Positions 55,676-64,000 of a DNA stretch of 64,000 nucleotides are shown here, one piece after another (position 1 is the first letter of the stretch; every line of letters begins with the position of its first letter). Source of the DNA: Semisulcospira habei (Eukaryota; Mollusca; Gastropoda; Semisulcospiridae); NCBI GenBank assembly GCA_036245525.1, contig BTPG01000003.1, forward strand, positions 211,978,445-212,042,444. The letters are read 5' to 3'. Below the pieces are notes generated by a model. That model was not told the origin of the DNA. It ran no database searches and was given only the letters and a program-made list of their open reading frames with translations. Position numbers and translations under genes: made by a program.

Positions 55676-56387
55676 TGCACCAACACTGATACACTGTCTC
55701 CTCTACAATGCATCAATACTTTTGACACACTGCGTCTCTCATACAATGTACACATATACTTGCTTGCTTTGTTCCAGTTTACTGTCCCACTGGCACTAAA
55801 AGTGATCGCGGATTAGCAGTTTTGGCGTAGTTTTCAGCAGTTTTGGCGTAATTTACCTTGTAGTTTTGGCGTAGGTTTTCCCTCCTCCTTTCTCATCGGG
55901 GCTTACACACATACTTCCTAACACGGTCTTATATACTATTACAGATTTCCAGAATAATCCAGCAAAGTCGCACAACACAACCAATCAGAAAAGAAAACGT
56001 AAACAAAACTCATTAATATTCATGAAAAAAATACACTAGACTGAACCAAAAAATCCCACTACTATTTAAGCGTCTTTCATACAATGTTACGAAATGTAGC
56101 CGATACTTTGACGTCATATCTGAAGTCACTAGAAAGATCGCGACCCTGCTCTAACCTTCCAGTCTAATGTAAGCGAAAATACGCGTCACGATAAAAATTG
56201 ATCGAACCCTCCGTGCAAAAGAAAATGAATCCTACTAAACAGGTACGTAATTCTTCTCCAAAATAACTAGAATGAATAGCGGATCTTTTCTATGACTAAC
56301 GCATACATGCCCTTGAAGAATAACTCAACCACAAACGTAACAAAGGCCATAGATGTCCCAGGAACATGGATTCAGAGTGGTGTCAGC

Positions 56388-56929
56388 ATTCATTCATTCA
56401 TTAATTCCGGTTTACTGTCCCTACGACCAACGAGGGTATGGGGGACTAACAGTTTTGGCTTGGTGAATCTGGCTTACTGTCCCTACATACTATTGAGAGC
56501 AAGAGGGACTAGCATGGTTGACTTATGTTAAAAGGGCGGGGGAGGGGGGATGGGGACCGGATAAAGGCTAGCCAAAGTGGTCGGCGGGCAAGGCCGTGCG
56601 ACCAGTGTAAAATCATTCTCTCACTCTTGCCTGGTATAAAAGTCTGTGTTGGTCTCTGGGGGCCAAAGGCCGTCCAAGTCACTCAACAACGGTCCTTTTC
56701 AATCTAAAAAGACTTTATTAAAAAAAAAAAAAACATGTTATAAAACTATATACAACCCGGGGGTTCGGGCCCGGAGGGATAATGTTCTCTAGTTAAAACA
56801 GGTTAAGAGGTTAAAAGTGGTTAAGAGCAGGTAGTTAAAAGTCTGGTTACTTTTTAGTGGTCACCAGCCATATTGGTTTGTTGGTAGTAGCGCTCATCAC
56901 AGTGACGGGCGCGGGGCAGGCAGCGCGTG
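56388..56929 (-). mobile_element. SINE-like retroposon with 11-bp TSD
   Basis: It is flanked by GTGGTGTCAGC (56377-56387 and 56930-56940). On the minus strand it ends in GAATGAATGAAT. It contains a duplicated TTACTGTCCCTAC motif and an A-run at about 56719. It has no match to the tRNA SINE seen elsewhere in the window. Confidence 0.8.
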
Positions 56930-57177
56930 GTGGTGTCAGCAAGAGGCATAGATCCTCATGAGCCCCCGCAATTGCGGGGGCTCATGAGGATCTGTGCCTC
57001 TTGCAGTCGGGTGGTGTTCAATATGTCTCGGCACTGAACGGATTACTCGGTTTTTGCGGATAAATATTTGCATGTTGCAGAAATTATTACGTGCCGAGAT
57101 CCGGCCCTTATGATTTCTGCATCGTCAGTGATGTGATCGCTGTTCCAACTTTGAACCCCGCCTCCCACCCTCGGCAA

Positions 57178-57262
57178 AATCATAGATCTTCATGAGTCCT
57201 CGCAGGCTATGGGGGTCTCTACGGGAGCCCTCTCAGTCTCAGTCATGAGGATCTGTGATCAT
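57178..57262. repeat. Family A palindrome, strongly decayed
   Basis: ATCATAGATCTTCATGAGTCC faces AGTCATGAGGATCTGTGATC, with an unpaired GGGGGTCTCTACGGGAGCCC centre. 57263-57831 shows no gene. Confidence 0.65.
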
Positions 57263-57831
57263 TTCTCATTTTATCCGTTCTTTCTTTCCCCCATTTTACC
57301 TCAGCAAGAAGAATCATTGTTCTTGTAATTGACTTTTCAATTCGAAGATGTCATTGGAATTTCGGTCAAAAGATATTCATGTCGACGCGGAGGCTTTTCC
57401 TTTGTAGGCTCCTATCTGACTTTCCGTTTTGGGTATATCGATTTTCTTTCATCTATTTGCAGAAACTCGGTCAAAAAATCTCTGCCTGCGTTTTCTTTTT
57501 CTTCTTGATCGCCAGCCTTTTGTTCCTTTAAGTTTCCCATTATAATCTAAGAATAAAATCTGAAAATAGATGCTCCCACTCAAAGCGAAAAATGAAAAGA
57601 CGATCTCGTGTTGAAAGCTGAGCAGACGTCAAATGAAGCAGCCTTCAATGAGAGAAAGAGAGATAGTGTCACTCAGAATTTTCGAAGCTGAAGTCGCATC
57701 AGAACGCTACATAACGGCTTATTTTTTGTACTTCCGGTACGTATGTGTGCTGACGTGAGATTTTCGAGCGAGCGCGTATCTGTGTGATGACACAACGTAA
57801 CTCACAATAATAAGTTTACCATAGGTTTCTT

Positions 57832-57926
57832 TTAATCCTTTGGCTGGGCGGTAGCGGTTTTTGTCGGATCATAATTCCTTCAGGAATCATCGCGACAAAA
57901 ACCACTACCGACAGCCAGAGAGTTAA
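57832..57926. mobile_element. Family E TTAA hairpin element
   Basis: TTAATCCTTTGGCTG to CCAGAGAGTTAA, 95 bp. GGTAGCGGTTTTTGTCG and ATTCC pair with GGAATCATCGCGACAAAAACC around a TTCA apex. A small GGATCATA change lies on one arm. Confidence 0.9.
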
Positions 57927-58035
57927 CTTGCATTGGAAGTCAGACGAAACGTAGTTTCTGATCACTGTTGGTAAGTCAGACAAAACCTGAAGTAATCGCA
58001 GTTCAATTGTTGTTCAGTCAACGACATAGGGGGCT

Positions 58036-58757
58036 GACGAAATGCAAATCCGCTGCGCCACCGGGTGCGCGCGGCCACCGCGTAACTAGCTCAAGTCAGA
58101 ATACAAGGGAGGAAACGAACCACACGCGCGAGCTGTGGCTGGACGTATGCCGGACCTCTTTCTCAACATCTAGATTTGAACGTTAAACCCTTTAGTAGAG
58201 TGCCGTGAAAGAGGCCACTCTGCACTGCTGTGCACCCATTGTTTTCTGCCGTGTCAGTCGAAGCGAATTACTAGAAAAGACACTGACAGCTGAGCAGTGT
58301 TTAAACCAGACTCCATTAAAGTAGAGCTTTTCGGGCTGGGTTGAATACATACCTAAAGCGATTGCTGCGTGCAGGTCACAAGTTCATGTCGACAGTAAGA
58401 TGCACTCTTGTTTTAATTTCATTGGATATGCTAATTTACATAAACCAATGAAAAAATTAAAATGAGGCGTATTTCCGGCCACATCTAAAGCCCAACAAAT
58501 GGACGTCTGCTAAAATGATGCTTGACTGAAAGCCTTGCTACTAAACTATCAGTTTTGACCGGAGGACTAGATTTGTGGCAAAATATCTACTGAGTTTGTT
58601 CAATTCGAGGTTTTAGGCAGATGGTTGCTTTGAGGGTTGAAAACAGCTCTGGAATCACAGTCCTTCGCGAGCCTTTCGTTTCCTTTCTTGTATTCTGACT
58701 TAAGCTAGTTACGCGGTGGCCGCGTGCACTGGGTGGCGCAGCGGATTTGTATTTAGT
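58036..58757. repeat. Inverted pair of a roughly 85-bp repeat
   Basis: GCAAATCCGCTGCGCCACC, GTAACTAGCTCAAGTCAGAA and TACAAGGGAGGAAACGAA at 58036-58120 reappear as the reverse complement at 58672-58757. The 550 bp between them show no recognised gene. A C-rich tract follows at 58800-58900. Confidence 0.8.
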
Positions 58758-59219
58758 CAAAGTACCACTCGTCAGGCCCCTATGGTCACCGACTGTAACC
58801 GGTAGGCGGCATCGTCCACCCCCTCCTCCGCCTCCTCCCCCGCCCCCCCCCCCTTTCTGGTCGCTCACCACTCCACTCCGAACCCCCCCCCCCCCTCCGA
58901 CCCCCCTCGGCTCCACATCGGCCACACGTATGTTACGCACTCTTATTTACTTAAACAGGAGGAGCGTCCATGGTGTTATGCCTGCGACGAGCAGTACTCT
59001 GTTCAACACTTTTTGTTGTCTTGTGCTGATCTAATCGACACAAGGTATTTGACGGCAGTCTCCTTAAAGGTTTTGTTCCGGGATGTGCCCACGGACAAGA
59101 TCTTCAGTTTTCTGAGGGAGTGCCATATTTTTAATAAGATTTGAGCGTTTATAGATTATGATGTTTCTATTATTTTGACCTTTTTGAGAGTCTTTCGACG
59201 TTTTCTTTAAAGACTTGTG

Positions 59220-59372
59220 CGACATTTTAGCCTGACATATTTGTAAGGTATATTTACATCATGTCTTAAGACCTTTCTTTTAGTCTGGCTGACCAGATTT
59301 TTACCCTTTCCGCCGTGAGATGGCCTTAGTTGCCTGCTCGGCGTTAAACCACCCAAATAACTAACTAACCCC
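59220..59372 (+). mobile_element. SINE-like 3' end with (CTAA) tail
   Basis: TCTTAAGACCTTTCTTTTAG, TCTGGCTGACCAG, CCGCCGTGAGATGGCC and GCGTTAAACCACCC-AAATAACTAACTAACC form a retroposon tail. The complement forms the inner left part of the inverted repeat at 7012-7090. Confidence 0.75.
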
Positions 59373-59462
59373 TCCGACCCCCAGCCCCATACCTCCTACC
59401 CCCATCCCCTGTCTTGAAACTGAGATTAGGTTTGGTGTAACTTCACACACCTAAAGGTAAAC

Positions 59463-59603
59463 CGAGTTTCATGCGGTTCCGTGTTGTGAAGGCAAAAGAC
59501 AGGAGGTCCAATTCCCTAAAAAGCTAGATGTTCACTGCAATACAATGAAAATCTAGCTGTTCGCGAAAAAAAACGGATTACAGTCTTTGTCCTTCACAGG
59601 GCA
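59463..59603. mobile_element. Small inverted-repeat element (GTGAAGGCAAAAG family)
   Basis: TTGTGAAGGCAAAAGACAGG faces CTTTGTCCTTCACAGGGCAG. The inner CTAGATGTTCACTGCAATAC is a diverged match to the copy at 11152. Confidence 0.65.
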
Positions 59604-59991
59604 GTGCTGATCACCCTCTGCCTGTGAGGTGGGAAGCATCTACTCCCCCCCCCCCCCCCCGCCCGCTTCAGTCCCCCCACTCCCCGTCATTACCCACGCT
59701 GCGCTCCCTGCCCCTCCCAGATTACAGAGCCAGGGCAAATCAGCAACGACTTGATAATTTGAAAGACATTAAAATTTCAGCCGCCCGGTCTCTGTACAGC
59801 ACAAAGCGACTCTCGCCTCTGGGTCGTTCCCGACTTGATTAAAGGATTTATGGGGACAAGGCCAACAAGGGGGAGTGGGTCAGCTACATGGTAAATGTCC
59901 ACGTTTCAATGAATTGAGAAAATCAATAGTGATCCGTTGAAAAAGACGACAAGTCAAGAAGTAAGTGAAGAACTCCGACATTCACACCAAC

Positions 59992-60209
59992 TTAACCCAT
60001 TCAGCCCGACGCACTACAGCAGGAGATGAGTCGACCATGATAATTCAAGGGTAGTGCCAGATTAGCTTGGCGCCCGTCACGTCGGCGACAAGCTAATCTG
60101 GCACTGACCTTGAATTATCATGGTCGATCCATCTCCTGCAACTGGTGCATAGTCATTAGATGACGCCTCCACAATTTGGGAAATAGGGCCGTCGGGCTGG
60201 AGCGTGTAA
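59992..60209 (+). mobile_element. Family B (B1) hairpin MITE
   Basis: TTAACCCATTCAGCCCGACG opens it. The right end is decayed (CGTCGGGCTGGAGCGTGTAA). The hairpin at 60020-60140 has an extended CGTCACGTCGGCGA apex. An A-run of about 29 bases follows at 60220. Confidence 0.88.
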
Positions 60210-60217
60210 TACGGCAC

Positions 60218-60252
<35 letters not shown>

Positions 60253-60931
60253 CTACGAAGAAGAAAACACGCCTAGAAATGCACCGCATTGGACCTGTCT
60301 AATCGTTTTTAAGTCCTTTCTATTTAAAGAAGGGACTTTTAGGACGGGTCGCGGTGGGGCGAATTTAATCGCATGTCCATGATGTCAAAGGTGGGCAGGC
60401 TAAGCCTCTAACAATTAAAGTAACAAGATAAAAATTACCTCATGTCTAGTTACGCTAACTTCGCTGCTGAACGTACATTTGGCGCAAAGCGCCGTATGTA
60501 CGTATGTATGTATGTGTGTGCGTATGTACGTAAACAAGAGAATCTCCGATATTTCTGTACACACAAGCTTGAAACTTGGCGAAATACTTTCTTAAGTGGG
60601 TGGCTAAGACAGCCTCCGAGCATAATTATTGTAATTGAATGTCTCATTGAAGACATAAAACAACCGTTTATAGGAAGTCGGTTGACCCAGATTAGAGTCC
60701 GTAATGTTTGTCATATTTACTTGAACTTTTGCATATAGCTAGTTTGGATAATGACATTGAGTGAGTTCGTTGGGCAGCTTTGTATCCTTTAACTTCTTTA
60801 GTAAAAATTAATTCTTTTCAGAAAAGAATTAAAACACTAAAAAAAAAATTAAAAAAATTAGAGAAAGGCGGTCAGACAGTGCCGCTGACGTAAAAGAAGT
60901 AACTACGTCACCACGCAGACACTGATACTCT

Positions 60932-61818
60932 TCTTCTTCTTCTTCTCGAACGCCGTCACACTTGGAGTTTGACTCTCAAATTGAAATCTGCGGTCTTCTG
61001 TAGCACCTCCACATGCTCGTACAGTTTCTCTTGTAGAGTGGCGGGCTTCTGCCATATCTCCTCCCTCAGCAGCTGGTGCTTCCCACAGTCCTGGAGGATG
61101 TGGTCTGCTCTGCTTTTCCACAAGGGCACAGGGGAGATGGCACGAGGTGAAAGCGTCTGTGCAGGTGGAAATTGAGTCGGTTGTGCCCGGACCTCAGACG
61201 GAAGATGGTCACCTGCTCTTGTCTGGACAGCTGATGGTAACTGTCTAGGGGCCGTTGTGGTGGTCTGTACACAGACTTAATGATGGTCTTCATCTCTGTG
61301 AAGCTGACTCCATTTTCGTCTTGTTCTTTCTCTGCGCCCACTTTTGCCATTCTGTCAGCTTCTTCATTGCCGTAGATGCCACATTGTGAAGGGATCCACT
61401 GCAGCACCAGTCTGGTGCACTTGATGTTTTGCAGTGCCTCTTGTAGACGTGGCAGTTTGCTTGCTGTTGCTGCCTCAAGGACAGACATGGCATCAGTCAG
61501 GAAGACAATCTGGGCATCAGGGTCTGCAGTGCCACTAAGGGTGTTTGCAGCACGGACCAGGGCTTCCACCTCAGCTCTGTAATTTATGCAGTGAAGGCCT
61601 GTTGATACTGCCTCTGCCTGCCATTTTCCGTTTGGGTACTGAATGTACACCCCAGCCCCTCCATTCTGAACTGCATCTGTGCGGGCTGATCCATCGGTGT
61701 ATGCCTGTATCCATGCTTCCTGGGGATACTTTTTTTCGAGCATGGCCAGTGTCAGGGCTTTCTTGCTCACAGTGCTGTGCTCATCTTTGGTGGTGATGTA
61801 GCATACCGTGGAAGAGAT
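60932..61818 (-). pseudogene. 5'-truncated copy of the RNase H LINE, 10-bp TSD
   Basis: The copy holds only the RNase H and C-terminal part of ORF2 (AYTDGSA, YRAEVEAL, LTDAMSVLEA, PSQCGIYGNEEAD). It ends in (GAA)n and is flanked by CTGATACTCT (60922-60931 and 61819-61828). A frameshift lies just after CPCGKAEQT. It has diverged by a few percent from 51157-55675. The preceding stretch 60250-60921 contains no supported gene. Confidence 0.9.
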
Positions 61819-61880
61819 CTGATACTCTATATATGACGTAATTGTCTCTCTCTCGCTCGCTCTTTCTAACACATATGCGC

Positions 61881-62582
61881 GCATCTCCAAGAGGCATAGA
61901 TCCTCATGTACCCGGAAAGCGCATGAACATCTACGCCTCTTGAGGATGTTTGGAGTGCGCGCAACCGCTCATGCACACGCATACACATACATCGACGCGC
62001 TTTCAGAAGAGCATGCAGGTGTACTTAGTATAGCATGTAGCTAGGTAAAGTCAGCCTGATTTCACACAAATTATAGCAAGACTGAAAATCAACTGTATCG
62101 TGAAATTCTAGTTTTGTCACCATTTTCGCAAGTCTTGAAGCAAAAGCGAAACTCATATCACCTTAAATATAGATTACGTAAAAAAATAAACGTCATGACA
62201 AATGACGTTTGACAAACCAATCTCACAATTGCATCTCCAAGAGGCATAGATCCTCAAGTGCCCGGAGCGCGCATGAACATCTATGCCGCTTGAGGATGTT
62301 TGCAACGCGCGCATGCATGCACGCACACGCATGCACACGCATGCACACACATCGACGCGCTTTCAGAAGAGCATGCAGGTGTACTTCGTATAGCATGTAG
62401 CTAGGTAATGTCAACCTGATTTCACGCAAATTATAGCACGACTGAAATTGTAACGTGAAATTCTAGTTTTGTCACCATTTTACCATGTCTTGAAGCGAAC
62501 GCAAATCTCATATCACGTTAAATATAAAATTACGTAAAAACAAAAACAAAAATGCGTCATGACATATGACGTTTGACAAACC
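61881..62582. repeat. Tandem duplication of a 350-bp unit headed by a family-A hairpin
   Basis: GCATCTCCAAGAGGCATAG starts both copies (61881, 62231), and both end GACGTTTGACAAACCAAT. Each starts with a decayed TCTCCAAGAGG-type hairpin. CA-rich spacers (CATGCACACGCAT) differ in length. The first copy lies 53 bp beyond the LINE's right TSD. Confidence 0.9.
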
Positions 62583-62901
62583 AATGACGCGTATGCACTG
62601 CTACTTCTCCCTGACAGACTGGTGTGCTATCCAACAGTAAATCGGTTATGGTAGCAGAAACATACTTTTAAGCATGAAGCACAGGGGAAGTAACTCCAAT
62701 ATTTGTGTGCCCCTGACGGGCTCTCGAGTATGACGCTTGGAGCCCCTCAGGGACATACAACTTGTGGATTTCCTCCCCCTGTGCCGGCAGTGAAGTTGTC
62801 AGAATTCCCTCCGCCTGGGCTGTCTTTGGCACACGGCAAATGTCGCGTCATTCGTCGTTACGAAGTTAATTACACGCTAAGTAATTACCACAGGCTAGTG
62901 G

Positions 62902-63095
62902 TTAACCCATCTAGCTCCGACACACAACAGCAGGAGCTGGATCGACCATGATAATTCAAGGGCAGTGCCAGATTAGCTTGGCGCCTGATGGCGACAAGCT
63001 AATCGGGCACTACCCTTGAATTATCATGGTCGATCCATCTCCTGCAACTGGTGCATAGTCGTGACCCCTGTAAAATTTGGGGTTAAATGGGTTGA
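62902..63095 (+). mobile_element. Family B (B1) hairpin MITE
   Basis: TTAACCCATCTAGCTCCGAC at the left and TTAAATGGGTTGA at the right, with the last TTAA decayed. The hairpin at 62931-63046 has GGCGCC against GGCGAC at the apex and one mismatch in the stem. Confidence 0.9.
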
Positions 63096-63103
63096 TTTGT
63101 TCC

Positions 63104-63237
63104 GCAGCAATAGTGGCTCGCCCGATCAGATCAAGACAGAGTCTGCTGTTTATGCGCTGCGTGAGTGAATAGCAATAGTGGCTCGCCCGATGATCAGATC
63201 AAGACAGAGTCTGCTGTTTGTGCACTGCCTAAGTGAA
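63104..63237. repeat. Tandem duplication of a roughly 66-bp unit
   Basis: AGCAATAGTGGCTCGCCCGAT, GATCAAGACAGAGTCTGCTG and GTGAATGA/GTGAATAG recur at 63104 and 63171 with small differences. Confidence 0.9.
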
Positions 63238-63390
63238 TGATAGGTAGAACAAAACAAGACAAAACAAGACAAGACAGGAAGGGACGAGACCAGACTATAT
63301 CAGATCAGACCCGACGTTTATTCCTGACAGGAAATTTGATTACCGAAAATACAAAATGGACCAGCATGCCACGTTTAATTCTTTTCATTA

Positions 63391-63713
<323 letters not shown>

Positions 63714-63886
63714 AATGAACAATGCACCTTTATTTTATAACGGTAAAAGTATTTGGTAACAGGACCAATTTTCAAACTTGCTGTTACTGCCATTAAGCTA
63801 AGAACTACCATTGAACATTATCACAAACAAAACAACAGTTTCACACGAAAGTAAATAAAAGCTCACAGGCACAAATACTCTCTACA

Positions 63887-63954
<68 letters not shown>

Positions 63955-64000
63955 TCTACTCCACACACACACAGACACACACGCACATACTGTAACACAC

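Larger units (their letters stand above)
50958..56342 (-). mobile_element. Solo LTR of the Gypsy family, split by a LINE
   Basis: TGTTACGTGGTAG at 50958 and CAACCACAAACGTAACA ending at 56342 are the two ends of an LTR related to 28492-29346 but clearly diverged. The two parts (50958-51156, 55688-56342) sum to 854 bp, as in the full element. A 5-bp duplication AAGGC (50953-50957, 56343-56347) flanks it. A TATA-like stretch is visible in complement near 55931. Confidence 0.88.
50888..57046 (+). mobile_element. Family A hairpin element expanded by nested insertions
   Basis: TTAACCCGTTCAGTGTC at 50888 and CACTGAACGGATTAC at 57032 are the inverted ends of one family-A element. Its own sequence is 50888-50957, 56343-56387 and 56930-57046. 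Its hairpin (56939-57004) is nearly perfect. Inside lie a solo LTR with a LINE (50958-56342) and a SINE (56388-56929). Each junction has its own target duplication. The right terminal TTAA has decayed to TTAC. Confidence 0.85.

Noticed and set aside
673..62300. CRISPR-like array, because the same palindromic repeat recurs many times
   Set aside because: The repeats are dispersed over 60 kb without regular spacers, differ in length, and sit in a eukaryotic context with transposon ends.

Overview
This is a eukaryotic nuclear window, most likely from a mollusc or another lophotrochozoan invertebrate. The evidence is spliced exons with GT/AG borders, tRNA-derived SINEs, RTE-like and RNase H-bearing LINEs, a Gypsy-type LTR element, and very dense small hairpin transposons. 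No bacterial gene, CRISPR array, rRNA or free-standing tRNA gene was seen.

Host gene. Three plus-strand exons (3-155, 2600-2686, 3478-5241), all in phase 0, join into one long reading frame for a large, mostly disordered intracellular protein. It has acidic, Ser/Pro-rich and SH3-ligand-like segments and a cluster of Tyr-Val-Asn motifs. The gene runs off the left edge and its next exon was not found. The rest of the window is its next intron and/or intergenic DNA, filled with repeats.

Repeats. (i) There are about 60 near-perfect palindromes in several families, called A, B, C, E, G and singletons here. Families A, B, E and G are bounded by TTAA with a shared start TTAACYC, which suggests piggyBac-type MITEs. 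(ii) A 6.1-kb satellite of 73-bp units (about 82 copies, 16417-22510) contains a 2.4-2.7-kb internal duplication. (iii) A Gypsy-type LTR element (28492-34324) has about 99% identical LTRs and a 5-bp TSD, but no integrase, two in-frame stops and a SINE in its RNase H. (iv) An RTE LINE is inserted in inverse orientation into another RTE (47042-50203). (v) A four-layer nest lies at 50888-57046: a family-A hairpin element holds a solo LTR, which holds a full-length RNase H LINE; a SINE sits in the hairpin element's other side. (vi) There is a second, 5'-truncated RNase H LINE (60932-61818), a LINE 3' fragment with a 19-bp TSD, and several SINEs and tandem duplications.

The most interesting signal is that the two arms of many hairpins carry matching substitutions and matching losses of the apex, so each copy stays nearly self-complementary although copies differ. 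This suggests arm-to-arm correction or repeated re-formation of perfect palindromes, and it would make the copies foldback-RNA sources if transcribed.
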